Source: Sapria himalayana
Taxonomy: Eukaryota; Streptophyta; Magnoliopsida; Malpighiales; Rafflesiaceae
Direction: 5' to 3'
DNA length: 64,000 nucleotides
NCBI GenBank assembly: GCA_029783825.1
Contig: JAREIK010002450.1
Coordinates: forward strand, 3,279,022-3,343,021
In this document: positions 27,401 through 42,000 of the stretch, one piece after another
How the letters are laid out: each line of letters begins with the position of its first letter
How positions within the stretch are numbered: position 1 is the first letter of the stretch
Translations under genes and position numbers: made by a program
Notes under the pieces: generated by a model
The model's database searches: none
What the model saw: the letters and a program-made list of their open reading frames with translations, nothing else
Told to the model about the DNA's origin: nothing

Positions 27401-30400
27401 TATGTCATATATGTATGCATAAAAAATTCTTATCTACCATGTCAATATTGTATTAGAATAGATATATCATCATTGTATTGGTCATGTGCTAACATAATAT
27501 TAATTTTGAATATTTTCTTTTGACACATAAATCCATGAAAGAATGCCAGTGCCTTCTTATCAAAAATATGGATCCGCAAAATAATATATTATTCTCATAA
27601 TGAATGTATATAAAGAATGCTATAAGTTTGATCACAACATTATAATGTAGTCCGATTTGTTAATACATATATCTTACCAATAATTCATTCAAACAGTTCT
27701 GTTTGAATTGCATAATGAGTTACCTAGTTATAATTAGTCAATCTACATGGAATAATTGAGTAGTACCACTATGCAAATATATTATTTTCAAAGATTATAT
27801 TGATATGACCATACCGCAAACATTCTTGCATGTATTGCAAGAGCCCAAGATATGCTAGTATCTATTATTTAATTATCATCTACCTATCAGTCTCAATTTG
27901 AGATGGGTTTTTAATATGTGAACCGTACTCCCTTGGCTTACAAACTATATCCTCATTGACATAATTCACATTGAGTATTTATATGCTTACAATTTTAATT
28001 AGAATATTTCTAATGGTCATATATTGAGTCTAACAATTTTTTTTATTAAAAAAAATTAATAACAGAGTAAATTTTTATAATAATATCAAATAGAGATAAA
28101 CATGCACAAATCACAATGGTTTTCTATATAATTTTTTTAAAAAAATTTTCTAACACATTAAACCTCACACACACACACACACACACACATACTTATTGTA
28201 TGATTTTGTATCAGCATTGCCTTGCCAATTTTCATAGAAACAATCACTATTTGTTGAAATTGGGTTTTGAACCATGAAAATCATGCCATTATGCCTGACA
28301 GTCATGATCTACTTGAAAACTATTAAAAATGGCCATTGTGTATGGCTTTTTGCCTCAATAGTATGGTGGCATGCTCTTCATCTAATGTTTCAATGACACC
28401 ACAAGGAGATGCATTGTTGCTTGTGCTACTCAACACTATCACTCACTTTGCCAAATGCTTCTCTGATATTATGTTTTGGCCAATTTAAAGTTTTAGCTAC
28501 ATTAAACTTCGAGGAAGGGGAAGATAAGAGGGAGAGTAAAAAGATTAGAAAAAAACATGTTTTATTTTTAAGTACATCAATTATATATGTGATATGGAGT
28601 AATCCACTATTCGAATGCTCACCAACAATGAAAAAAAAATTCAGTATCTATTAGCCTTTTTTCAACATACGGGTTTACACTATAATGATTGTCATATTAA
28701 TAATAAAAAATGAAATTGATTGAGTTTAGAGAGAGAGAGAGTGGTGTTTTCTTGGAAAGGAAATATCTCTTGAGTGCAGTTGGGTTAATAACTCAAAAGT
28801 TGATTTCAGTTCCAAATCAGAATACATTTTGACTAGATGTGGAAAATGGGTTGGGCGACCTGACTCAACATGCTATGTATCACACACATCACCAGCAAAA
28901 ATTTTGGCTTGGAAATTGTGACTTCCGGCAAGGCCGGAACATGTGAGTAGTGCTGGGCCTAGAGGGGCAGCACACATGCAGCCATAAGGCGGCATGATAC
29001 GACCCGAAATATCGACTTGCCGAGGCTAAATTCACCCTAGGTCCTCTTTCGTACTTGGGTCGTCGGTTGTGCCTTGAAGTGGGCTGAGCCAATGATTTTG
29101 AGTATGACACATGAGATTCCTGTGTTGAACTTAAAAAACCAAGTATGGTCTGGTCAGACATGTACAACATAGAGACCCTTTGGTCTTTTGACACAATGAC
29201 TATTATAGCTAATACATCAATCCTCATCCTATCTTTATCTGTGCCAACTGCCAACTAAAAGTGTCTTACCTAATTTTTGAATGGAATTCATTTGTCAGAT
29301 TTCTGTCGATGGTTGGAATGATTTTTTTTTTTAAATATGTGTTATTTCTATAAAAATAGAAAACTTAAACTTATTTTTACATCATATAAAATTTTTTTTT
29401 CTAAAAAATCTTTCAGTGGAAAACTCAATGTAAAAATGATGTACAAGAAGAATCTTTATATAAAGGTCTAATCGAATTGGTGCATTCTACATGTGTGTTC
29501 CCGTCCATAATATAATAATGAATCAAAAAGAGAAAAAAAAAAAATAATAACAAGCTATAAATTATAAATTATATAGATGTAATCTCTTAATGATCTTTAT
29601 TTCGCTTCATTTGAATGTACTTTTGTTCTGATAATTTTTGTATTATGAAAAAATTTAAGTTTTCTAAATTTTAAATTTTATATCAATTGATCCGCATCCG
29701 ACTCTAGTACACAATGAAAGTGATGTGATGGTTGGTGCATTATTTTGTAAGCTCCATATATTCTTTGTTAGTAATCTAAAAAATCCTAATAATCTAAAAA
29801 ATTTAGATTATTCTAATTGGTCAGTAATCCAGTCTAAAAGCTTAAAAGTATTGATAATTTTTTTTAGATTAAAAATGTATTTTCTTGAAATTAATGAAAA
29901 TGAATTTAATATTTTTGATGATTTAAATTCAAAAAATCTAAATGCATCTGGTATCTCTTGTAGTCTTAGGTCTCCCATTGCAACATGTAGATTTTATTTT
30001 GTGTTAGACAATATATTAGGATATTTTTCTTCAATTTTTTTTCCAAAATGCTAATAATTTAATGGTTTTAGGCTATTCTTATTAGTCAATGGTTTTGTAT
30101 AATAACTAAAAAAATATTTATAATTTTTAAATTAAAAATATATTCTATTGAATTAAATAAAAATGAAGTTTATATTTTTGATGATTTTGATTTAGAGTAT
30201 TTAACTTTAATTGGTTTGTCTTTTAGTCATAAGTCTCTCAATACAACTTCTAAAGAAATAAGCTAAAAGAAAATGATATCTAATGAAATCACACTAAAGA
30301 AATATATAAAAGCTAAGGTATCTTTAATGAAATTACAACACCCCCTTCCAGCCAGTGTGTAGATTTTATTTCATGAACAAGTTGGAAGGAAATAAATATA

Positions 30401-33400
30401 AACTGAGGCATCTTCAAAGTTTTAATGAAATATTTGCTGGTTGCCTTACTATATGAATATCGGCTACATCAATAATTCTATTTCGCATCTCTTCAATGAG
30501 AAAGAAGCATTCTACATCTATATACTTTATTTGCTTATAAAATATTTGAGGTATTGTGTTTTGCTGCATAACTATCATAATAAAGACTAATGAGAGAAGA
30601 AAATTGATATTTAATCTTCGAAAATAAGTGTCATATTCAAAATATCATTCAAATAATAGGCATCACTTTGAACTATGCCTTTGCATTAGATATCAAAACT
30701 ATAGTGTGTTACTTATTTTTTTTGGAGACATTTTCTTTGTGCAAATAATGCTCAACTGAAATATGAATATTTGACTAACTATAATACATGTTATCGCTGA
30801 TAGAGATCTCAAGTTTTGAAGATTTTTTAACTTCTCTCAGTATGGGAAAAGTTGTGTTATCAAGTATGTCTTCATTGAGTACTGTAGTACTCATAAGATT
30901 TATATATATTATTCATCTAAGACTAAGAGGTTATAGCTAATATAACTATTATAATTAGTTTTGAGAAGAATAGTGATACCTATTATAGAGTAGTATATCA
31001 AAAAGAGGAGTCTAGTGTGTGTGTCCGACTGGACATGAAGTGTGAATTTCTCCAAGATAGAGAGTTAAGGGTTTTGGTATTTGATGATCTTAATTTGAAG
31101 GCGTATACCAGATGAACACGTATATAATTTGTTATAGATGAGTCTATTATCATATCTATTATTCTAGTTCAAAATAATGATATGTACCTTCTCAATGCAT
31201 TATTTAAAGAATCGTAAATGTATTTTACTCAACATTATTGGTCTCGAGTATTCTTTTATTTTCATTTTAATATTATATATTTTAATTTTTTATCCTCACC
31301 TGATAGTTGCACGAACTTAAATATTATTTCTGAGATACTTAATCATTTAGGTTGTCGTTAAACTATCTTGGAATAATTGAGCACAATCACATCTATTCAT
31401 ATATGAGATCTCATCCAAAAATTAGTAGGTAAGCCTATATTAAAATGTAAATGAGTATATATGATGCAAACGAGACTCAAGGAAAAGGTTAATTGAATCT
31501 GCTAAATTGATAGCGAGAGGTTTTACACAGATGCATGACTGATATACATCACATATGTTGATTGTGTATTAGTTAGATATATGAAATATATTTTTTAATA
31601 ATAATTTAGTGGAAGAAGTATTTATATAACAACTAATAAGTATCACTGTTCATGGTAGCACATGTTGGGCATGTAGACTTCTTAATTTTTTTAATGTGGA
31701 TTAGGAAGTGAATATGTGAATGTTAGTTTTTGCATACTGAGTTTCATATTAAAGATTTGACATGTGTGAGGTAGTTTCTTGGTATTTAAAGCATATAACT
31801 CAGGACGTATGATTTTTCTTTCTCAGAAAAGATATATTTTGGATATTTTATCTAATCTTGATATGTTGGTATGTATACCTATTGAATATTGATTCCACAC
31901 TTAATTTAGGTATAAACTTATCTACAAATATTGATTCATTAGTTGACTATATTATGTATAAGTTTATCATAGGAAAACTAAATTGTTAATATAATGAGTT
32001 ATTATAAAGAAGATTATAGGACAAGAGATTATGCTTAGAGACCTCGGACATTGTCATAGAGAAGAGATTTACTATAAGTTTTAATGATTTTTTTGCACGT
32101 AATTTGAATTCATGAATAAATAAGAGGCATATAATTATTTTGAAATTTAGTACAAAACTAGAATATGTCTAAATATAGAGGTGTCAAACGTGCAGGGCCG
32201 GGCCGGCCGTGCCTGGGCCGGCTCGGCACGTTTTTAAACCGTGCTCGGGTTAAGAACAGCCCGTGCCGTGCCTTGGCACGGCACGCCGGCATGGGTCCGT
32301 CCCGTGCCAGTTCACGCAGACACGCGTGGCGCTGGCGGCATGTCGCGTGTGGCGTGGCGTGACCCGTCCGGCCGTTCTCTGCCCCCCCCCCCCGGTAAAA
32401 AGACCGCGGGTCGGGTCTGATTGGACCCGATCCGCGGTCTCGACGGCCATAGATGATAGATGACTGCCATGAGCCATCTGCCTGTCCGTCAGCGGTCAGC
32501 CCGTGCGGCCTCCCGGACCTCGGTCCCGCCGCCCGCGTCGCGGCTCCTGCCCGGCCGTGCCTCCTGGCCTGTATGGCCAAGGCGTGCCCGAGCGGGCCCG
32601 GCACGGCCTTGCTGTGCCTACGGGCCGTGTCGTGCCCGCCTATATACAAACCGTGCCGTGCCGGGCACTGCACTGTAACACGATCGTGCTCGTGAAAAAT
32701 GGGCCGTGCCGTGCCGGGCCGGCCCGTTTGACACCTCTATCTGAATATGAGATCATCTACTTATTAGCTCCAATAGACTAGACACATTTTGGAAGAGCTT
32801 TATCTATAAGTTCAGAGATCAACTATACTTTATAGTGATAATCAAACAACTTGACACTTTGTTGCCAACCCAGTATAGAAGTGTCAAAAGGCCGGGTAGC
32901 CTGGGTCTGGTCTGTGGCTTGGCCCAGTTCACCAATGTCTGGCCTGACACAACATGACTCGGTTCAAAACTGTACCTCAGGCTTGTTCGAGCTGCCACAT
33001 AGCACGGTTCTTGCCGTGCTGGGCCGTCATTAGCTATGCCTCGTGCTGGGCTAAGTATGATTCGTGTGCCTGGCACAGAGGTATAGTAACCGAGGGACTG
33101 CCTGATGGGGTCCTTGTTGGGCAATCAATTTTTTTTAAAAAAATCAACCATTTCATCATGGGATGGCTCAATTTTTTTTAACAATTTGCCACGTGGTAGA
33201 TTGTAATTGGCTGGCTCGTAAGCTGGCCACTCGTTGGCTGTTATGCAATGGGCAACGGCGAAGATGCATGACTTGTGCATCTTTGGAGTTCGGCATGGTC
33301 ATGTATGGTTGTGCATTTGATTGTGGCATCGTGCCATCTTGGCCGGTGGACGGCTTCACTGTACCATAGTGCCGTGCCTGACATGGCTCAAGAATTTAAT

Positions 33401-36400
33401 CATGTCATGCATTGTTTTTTATGTACCCCTCATAGTGCTGGTGGATCACATATTCATTTCTCTCTTTCAAGTCGTGGTTTTGTGATATATACACCTCAGC
33501 TTGATGGATGAGGTATTATCATTTTATCATACATTGTTTTTTATAGTTTTAGAACACCTGATTTATAGGTTGTTTCAAATCATATATATAAGATTGTGTA
33601 TTCAAAAAATACTATTTTCATACTTAATAATAATTCTTTTTTCTCATTGTTTCTTTTACCTCTTCCCTTGTTCTCCTTGCCCAACCTAACTCTAGCCACC
33701 ATCAAATAATATGTTTGTGTTGGTGTAATTACACATTTGTCATCGCTCTTAACATGTGTATTACTATTAATTGTGGGAACTTCTTTTATTTTATATTTCA
33801 AGATGTGTATGTTAATTGTTGATTTTCATTCTCATAATTATAGTTTTGCTCATGTAGGTACAGGGAATAGTTCAGGATAAGAATGGTAATGTAGTATCGA
33901 GTATTTTTGGAAAATGGGATGAGAGTATGCATTTTGTAAATAATGACCTTTTTGGCAAAGTAAAGAATTGTCCGGTGAATTCCCACATGCTTTGGAAACG
34001 AGGGAAACCCCCCAGGTTTCCGACTAGATATAACTTGACACGTTTTGCAATAACACTGAACGAGCTTACCTCTGAATTAAAGGTATTTTTTATGCAGCAT
34101 AATTAAAGGAAACCCTCTGAATTTGAAATTGCATTTGTAAGTTGATTCCCCTGTTTGGTCATTCCTTTATTTTATGTAGGAAAAGTTACCACCGACGGAC
34201 TCTAGGCTTCGACCTGATCAGCGCTGCTTGGAAAATGGTGAATTTGAAATGGCAAACTCAGAGAAACGACGATTAGAGAAGCGGCAGCGTCAGGTAACAC
34301 ACACTGCTTAATATGTGTCGCATGATTCATGGGGGCCTATTAAAGCATTCTGTATGCTTGTTGTAATTATTAATCCCTTGTGGTATTCTTTCATTCTCTT
34401 GCCTCTTTGCACATTGACTATACATTGCAAATTTCTGCAATCCTTGTTTTTGATTCCCACTGTTGCTATTTGCAACTACATTATGCTGCATTTTTGTTTG
34501 TCATGTTATTGGGTCATATTTGTCAAGTACCTCTAAGCAGAGTGTTTGTGATGATTCTTGGATTTGTCTTAGGAAGTTTTGGTGTGCACATGGAGTTGTT
34601 GGATATTATTTCCAGAGAGCTTTTCATAGTAGAGGTAAATAAAGGAGATTTTCAATTTGGTGCACATTGTAGGAAATGGATCACACTAAAAGCAGTTGTT
34701 AGATATTATTTCCAGAAAGAAAGGTCGATAGTTTTATATAGAGGTGTAAAATGGGTCATGTCATGTTCTGCCTAGCACAAAATGACTCAAAATTGGCCAG
34801 CCCAGCATGGCCCTTCCTGCCCGAGTTTGGCCAGATTTGGGGTCGATCATGCAGTGTCATGCCGGGTGGTGCCGAGTCGAGCCAGTTCGGGGCTGGATAT
34901 GCCAGCCTAGCTAGCACTCCCGACTCTGTGACTGACTCACCCTCGATTCACCCCCATGCCACACCAATTGTGGAATTGCAGATTAATGATTTAAATTTTA
35001 TTTTTTATAAATTTTAAGTTACCATTTATGAGTTGTGATATATTATTTATTCATTCATATAAATCACAAAAAAAAAATTTAACACGGATGACAGTTTAAT
35101 AATTAAAAATATCAAAAATATAAATTTATCAATTATCATCCAATCCAAAAAAAACACAATATCACAACATAAATAAAAATCATCAATCATAATAATACAA
35201 GCTCAATCCTAATGCTAATTGGTATGAGTATGCAAATAATCTTCATTGCATAAGCCTCAGATAGTATTAGTAATGGTGAATTTAATCTTCTCAAATTCTT
35301 ACGAGTCATTATTTGTCAATAATTTCTTTGCTCTTATTCTAATATAATCTTAGATGATTAACTTCAAATCCTTTCAAATCCTTCATGCATATTAGATCCT
35401 CAATAAAATTTGGTCACGGTCTTGATCTTCTATTCAAAATTATATCAATTGTAATAGAAAAAATAGACTCCGATACTATGTCCGATACAGGAGGAGTCAG
35501 TAGATTCTGTGTCATCTTAGATAGCATGAGATAAGTGGACTCATAGTTTTTATGATTGTAAAATATTAAAGTTTTTGTTATTATTATGTAATAGGATTAA
35601 GTAGTAATTGGTACCAAGACAGTTTGCTATTATTCGATCGTTCATCCCATTATTTTTTTCTCATTAATTGAATAGATAAGTTATTGTCTTTGAATATGGT
35701 ATCAATGTCTGTACTCAATGTCTGGCTATAATTACTATTATACTTAATGTTGTAGTATGTAAATAACTCAGCTAACTTATTTTTTATAAATTTTTCAGGT
35801 TAATGTTCTTGCTTCATGTACGAGGATATGTATGTCAAAATATTTTTTATTCTTTTCACATTAATCTTGGGATTTATACATGTAGTCAGATAATAAAGAG
35901 ATGGAATGGTGAATCAGTACGTTAAATACTTTGATTTTCATCTATACAATCATATTGCTAAGTATCGGGTCATCTCGGTACTTTCTAAACATGTTACTAA
36001 TGTTAGATATGTATCTGAGTACATTGTAAGTCGTGGAAGTATAAACTAAGGAAAACATATTCGTCATGTCATAAAAAATTTTCAGGAATTTTGTAAATGA
36101 AATTTCTACATCCTAATATTTGTCGTCAATAATAAATTCATTACTATTATATTTAACGTAGTTAAATATTATGTGTTTATATTCAACACATGACTTCAAT
36201 ATTAGGTATGTATAATTTCAATGATATCTTATATTAGTTTGGAATTTTTTCTTCTTTAGACTCGCAGATAAATAGAGACTGACTACCAAACTCATGTTGT
36301 CTTTTAAGTATCCGAAAATATTTTAATAAGTTTCATATTTTTTTTAAATGGGGGAAACTACCTTAATTCTTACTTGTACTATGATGCTTATGATATGACA

Positions 36401-39022
36401 GATGTAATCAATGTGAAAAATCTTTTTTAATAGCTCATCTCTAATAGTTTTAGCCATAGTTATGAAAGACACGTCTGAGGCATGCCTAAAGCTCAGGCGC
36501 CACCACTCCTGGGAAAAATGCCTCGCTTCAGGCGAGGCACAGGCGGGTGAGGCGTAGCGGGCAAGGAAGCACGGACACGGCACGGATACGTGTCTGATAC
36601 GCCACATGGTGTATCATTGATAAATCCGTATCCGATATGCCACATGTCGTATCGGACGGTGGCGTATCGGACGTCCAGTGGGCGGCAGAGGGCAGAGGGC
36701 AGGTGCGATTTGAGGGGGTGAGGCAAGGGGCGAGCGCGAATTGAGGGGGGAGGCAAGGGGCAGGCACGAATTGAGGGGGGGAGGCAGGCGGGGAATTAAG
36801 GGGAAGGAAGCAGGGGGCGGACGAGAATTGAGGGGGGAGGTAGGTGTACGGGAATTGAGGGGGGAGGTAGGCATACGGGAATTGAGGGGGGAGGCAGGCG
36901 GGCAGTAAAATAAAATAAAATATTTAAATAAAATAAAATATTTTTATTTTAAATTAAATAAAAAAATATATTTTTATATAATATAAGATAATTTTAAAAT
37001 ATTATTTTATAAAATAAAATAATTATAAATATTATCTTATAAAATAAAATAAAATACAATATTTTTATTTTATAAAATAAAAATATATTTATTTATTTTA
37101 TAAACTAAAATATCTTAATTTAATTTATTTTATAAAATACCTAATATTTATAAAGAAAATAATTTTTATTTTTAATTTTATTTTTTTTATCATGACGTAT
37201 CCTAGCCGTATCCGTATCCTAGCCGTATCCGTATCCTAATTTTTTAGAATTTGCTGTGTCCCCATATCCTGCCGTGTCGTAATCTCATGTCCGTGTTCGT
37301 GTCCATACTAAACCAAACAAAACACAAAAACCAACACCAAAACCAAAGTCAAGATCATCTAGCTCTAAACATACTTCTACTCTTGCTTTAATTGTTGAAG
37401 ATGAAGAAATGATCTATTCATCGGGAGAGGAAGATGAAGAAGAGGGAGAGTGGAAGATTGATGATGAGGATGATATTGATGAAGACTTTCTTGATTTAGA
37501 TTTAAATGTAGATACATGAGTGTTTATTTTATTTTAGAACTTTGAATGTTTGTTATTTTGTTTTAAAACTTTGAATATTTGGATGATGTGAGCACTATTA
37601 ATATTTGATTTTTATCTTTGATGTTCTTTAGTTTATTATTAGATGAAAATTAAAGACTATATTTAGTAAAATGTATAATTTTTATGTGTATTAGGCTGGG
37701 TGCGTCTCAAATAAAAAAGCTCGCGCCTCAAATGCACCTTGCGCCTTAAGGCCCCAAAAGGTTTTTGTGCCTCAGTGCGCTTTGCGCCTTAAATAACTAT
37801 GGTCTTAGCAAACATGTTAATGGTTATTCTATTGTTAGATGCATTATCAAATGTGATAATATATATTTTATTTTGAATATTATATTCATTAAATATTCTA
37901 ATCAAGCACTTATATATGGTCGGATCATCATGATGATGAAGAATTTCTAAAAAAATTAATATCTTTTTATTTAGTATTCATTTAGAATCTACATAGTTGG
38001 CATGAAACATGCAAAAGATGCATTATCACAAATCGTTCAAATATCAAATATTATGAACATTACACTACTATATTCCTAAAATTAATTAGTTATTATTTAT
38101 TTTTCTAACTTATAATATTTTAGTATGTAGTTTTTATATTTAGACTTAGGAATCATACGATATGTAGGCTGAAAATAGGTCTACATGATACTAACTATCT
38201 TTAGATCCTTCTCTAATCAAAAGATCTATCATAGTGATCAGTTTGATCGTATATTCCTTCTCTAACTCATTATGGTATATGAAGGAGGTCAACATAAAAA
38301 CTAAACTAGATTCAATCTCAAAGATTTTCCTATTTAGTTGGGTTTACCTATGATCTAATGTATCATATTTTTTTGTATTATAATTGACATCTATCTTTAG
38401 GTGCTTAATCTCACGCGCACTCTTACAATTATATATTTTCTTATAATACGTGTATTGTATTGATTTTTCATTGATATATTCTAACATTTTTATTTGGTAT
38501 TATGTTAAAGTGAGTTCAAATTGTATATATTTTTTAAATTTTTTATTTTTTTGATGTTTGAATTTGGGTCGAGGTCATTGGAGAAAATATGGTTTGACAG
38601 CCACGGATATTTGCTTGGAATTATTATTATTAATATTATCTATATCTACGTTAATATTAATCTTATTATTAAATTTACTATTTATTATTTTTTATTTTTA
38701 GTTTATTAATTATATTTTAATTTTTAAAATAAAAATTATTAGATATTATTAAAAATAAAAAACTAAATAATTTTTTAAAAAATACCGTTTATGGATAAGA
38801 TAGAAAAGGCTAAAACCTGCACGTGCGCCAAACCACACCTGATTTTTTTGTCGAAATTGCATCACATCGCAATTTATTAGTTGCACTCGAGAGTGAAGCC
38901 AAATTAATAGGAGAGAGAATGAGATAAATGAGATGAGAGAGAAAATTGACATAGAGAGGGGAGTGAGAGTGTGAGAGTGAGTGAGAATGAGATTGAGTTG
39001 AGAGAGATGAGAGTGAAACATG

Positions 39023-39056
<34 letters not shown>

Positions 39057-42000
39057 AAAGAAATTTTTAAAAAATTATTTTTTTTATTTTTTGAAATTTT
39101 TTCTATAAATAAATAGGGTAGAAACCTGACAGCCGTCGGATGGTGTATTCACATGTGCCTGGACTATTCCGTACTGATGCTCTCCGCCAACCACGTGGCA
39201 GGTTTATTAAAAATACCTACCATGTGTACAAGGCGGGGCAGACATTTTTTTTAAATAAAATATTATTTTATTTATAGAAATAAGTGGGTTGGGCATGGTC
39301 CTCTCGGAACACACCCAAAACCTAGTTCGAATTTTGAGGCACGGTAGCCTTTCGTGCCACTAGACCATGCCTATTGGTCAGGCAGCCTGCTTGTGCCTTG
39401 CCCGACTTGAGGCTCGACACCGCCTAGCCCAGCACGGCACGACATGACACGACTGCACTAGCCATGCCTCAAGCCTGCACGGCCTGGGTTTAGGAATGGT
39501 TCTGGACAATGCTGTGTTTGGCCAAGCACAACTCAGTCGGGTAGTACTTGGGCCATCTGGCTCACTTTCAATCTCTAGTTTTATACAATATTAAAAGAGA
39601 CAAATTACTTATTAGAGTTATTTAGAGGTCATCACAAATTTTATTTATCATGACACTTGAACTTATTAGAGAAAAGTATATAAAATTATATTTTTGACAT
39701 CAACAGATCTTTCTTTTCTTTCATATATTACTTGTTATTTAACTCGTATTTTTATTTTAAAATTTTGGATTATCAAAAAAATTGATATTTATATTATAAG
39801 TAATCATATCATTTTCATTATATTTTTTTCTTATAAATATTTTTGAGATAGTTTTAATTATAATCTAGCTCATTAATTAAATGATTTTTTTATGATTTCT
39901 TAGCATATATTCTTTTGGATTATGTATCATGAGGAGATATTATTTATATTTTCTTAGAATTTTTGTGTTTACTTGGTTTATTCAAAATCGCTTTGTAGAT
40001 TGAAACAAGCTGACATTTAGGGTTTTGAGATATATATTCATTGAATTTTATAATACCTATAAAAATAATAAGTATTTATTAGGCAATTGCGCTTCCACAG
40101 TAGTGATATTAAGATACAAAAGATAATACAAATAACAGAACACAAATAATATATATCCAATCTACAATTCAACCACGGCAAGATCAAAAAAAACAAGAAA
40201 TAGAATATCAGGAAATCACGTAGTTCGCTAGTCGCTCAATACGACTAGCTATATCCATCAAAAAATGCTTATGCGTTACAGATTAAACTAACAAAATGTC
40301 TTACAATATGTACAGTGCAGAGCAGTCGTGATAAATCACGTAGAGAGAGAGAGAGAGAGAGGATGATGAACAGTTCCCAGGTCTGAAAAACAATAACCTG
40401 AAATTAAAAATTATAAAATATTTTATAATAAAAACTCTCTCGATTCATTTAACCGGAGCGGGTTGGATCATGTGACGGGTTAGACTCTGCTTCAAAAATT
40501 TTGGCCCGCTGACCGGATAGTAGGACCTTCGTTATTATGCTATTGCTGCATCACCGATCTCTTAATATTTTCTTTCTTGCACTTACATGAAAATATTAAA
40601 ACAGAAATATTTAGTTATACAAATAGATTATCAAAAAATAAATTACATATGCAGCAGTATTTATAATTATAGATTATTATGTTTTACTAGGTATAAATAT
40701 TATTTTATTTAGAACTTATTTTTTAATGTGTAGGTAGAATGAGAATTTTAAAGTTTTATTTGAATCTATTATTTTTTTCTTTTTTTATCTATGATATTAC
40801 TTATGATACTAGTTAGTAAATAGTCACATGACATTAAAAGTAACTATGTTGGTACTCTAAGAGTGAGTGAGAGAGGGAGAGGCCTAGCCCTTATGATGAG
40901 AGAGAGAGACCTAGCCTATTCAAATGAGAGAGCGAGTGTGTGTGAGTGAGAGAGAGAGAGAGGGGCCTAGCCTATTTAGATGAGAGAATGATTGAGAGAG
41001 AGGGGCTTAGCCTATTCATATGAGAGAGAGAGAGAAGGGCCTAGCCTATTCATATAGAGAGAGAGAAGGGCATAGCCTATCCAGATGAAAGAGGGAGAGG
41101 CCTAGCCTATTCAGATGAAAGAGAGATGATCCTGGCCTTTTCTGATGAGAGAGAGAGGCTTATAAAGATGAGAGAGAGAGAGAGACCAAGCCTATTCAGA
41201 TGAGAGAAAGAGAGAGAGAAGCCTATCCTATACACATGAGAGAGAGAGAGAGAGTAAGGAGCTTATCCTATACACATGAGAGAGAGGGAGAGATGCCTAG
41301 CCTATCATATGAGAGAGAGAGGGGGGACCTAACCTCATATGAGAGAGAGAGAGGGGCCTAACCTCATATGAGAGAGAGAGGGGCCTAACCTCATATGAGA
41401 GAGAGAGGGGCCTAACCTCATATGAGAGAGAGAGGGGCCTAACCTCATATGAGAGAGAGAGAGAGGGACCTAACCTCATATGAGAGAGAGAGGGGGGCCT
41501 AGCCTATTCATATGAGAAAGAGGGGGGGGCTAGCTTATTCATATGAGAGAGAGGGGGGGCCTAGCCTTTTCATATGAGAGAGAGAGAGAGAGGGTTCTAG
41601 CCTATTCATATGAGAGAAGGAGGCCTAGCTTATTCAGATAAGAGAGGGAGAGGCCTAGTTTATTGAGATAAGAAAGAAATGGGCCTAGCCTATTCATGAG
41701 AGAGAGAGTGCCAGGGGCCTAGCCTATTTATATGAGAGAGAGAGAGATAGAGAGAGGTGCCTAGCCTATTCAGACATAAGAAAGAGAGGGGCCTAGCATA
41801 TTCAGATGAGAGAGAGAGGGGCCTAGCATATTCAGATGAGAGAGAGAGGGGCCTAGCATATTCAGATGAGAGAGAGGGGGGCTTAGCCTTTTCAGATGAG
41901 AGAGAGGGGACTAGCCTTTTCAGATGAAAGAGAGGGGCCTAGTCTATTCTAATGAGAGAGTGTGTGAGTGAGTGGGGCCTAGCCTATTTAGATGAGAGAG

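Larger units (their letters stand above)
31000..33515 (+). pseudogene. Ty1/copia pol relic carrying two hAT-type insertions
   Basis: Motifs in order: ARGFTQMHD (about 31510), a broken LVEEVFI segment, LRKDIFWIF (about 31830), then [17 protein letters not shown] and YKFIIGKLN (31905-31990). STKLEYV (near 32150) is followed after the inserted element by [12 protein letters not shown] (near 32742). These match the copia RT/RNase H order 'ARGFTQ...SQxKYxxDIL...LGxNxS...VGxLxYL...STEAEYxA'. After the second insertion, [14 protein letters not shown] followed by tgaggtattatc near 33505 resembles the pol end and LTR start. Many stops. Confidence 0.65.
22770..33857 (+). other. ORP intron C/D (11.1 kb), repeat-filled
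   Basis: Starts with GTTTGG and ends with TGTAG. It contains a nested hAT pair (24160-25584), a GC-rich family 1 relic (28838-29100), a 262-bp duplication (29800-30250), a - strand copia 3' relic (30300-30760) and a + strand copia relic carrying two insertions (31000-33510). Copia-like primer-binding words occur at 23077 (tggtatcaatggg) and 25983 (tggtatagagc) without clear LTRs. A (GT)n tract is at 25451-25471 and a (CA)n tract at 28166-28190. I recognise nothing in 22800-24150 or 25600-28830. Confidence 0.8.
36447..37809. mobile_element. family 3 hAT-type element nested in the 34739-39577 element (element 36455-37801)
   Basis: Ends CATAGTTATGAAAGACAC and GCGCCTTAAATAACTATG form inverted repeats of the CA...TG type. 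Flanks GTTTTAGC (36447-36454) and GTCTTAGC (37802-37809) match at 7 of 8. The interior right part encodes an acidic tail of a transposase (37390-37520, [20 protein letters not shown], ending NVDT-stop). The left part is interrupted by a family 2 element starting at 36562. Confidence 0.82.
34731..39585 (-). mobile_element. full-length decayed family 1 hAT element with perfect 8-bp TSD (element 34739-39577)
   Basis: The left end TAGAGGTGTAAAATGGG (34739) and right end TTTCAATCTCTA (to 39577) are eroded family 1 termini. GTTTTATA is duplicated exactly at 34731-34738 and 39578-39585. The - strand interior is a decayed transposase: sequence at 36180-36320 and 37830-38560 parallels the copies at 14510-15150 and 45200-46200. 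It is interrupted at 36455-37801 by another hAT element. Without that insert (and its 8-bp target duplication) the element would be about 3.5 kb. GA-rich sequence and a (GT)n run (39022-39053) precede the right GC-rich terminus (39110-39577). Confidence 0.85.

Noticed and set aside
29725..30054. 109-codon open frame as a gene
   Set aside because: It lies across a degenerate tandem duplication whose second copy is broken, shows AT-driven codon content and has no recognised domain.
32158..32695. A 171-codon open frame and several others
   Set aside because: They lie in a TSD-flanked MITE. The frames mirror the GGCACGG/GCCGTGCC word content and show no protein family.
41297..41479. LSLSYEVRP repeat peptide
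   Set aside because: It is a translation of the GA-rich minisatellite on the - strand; no start context, and the array is intronic.
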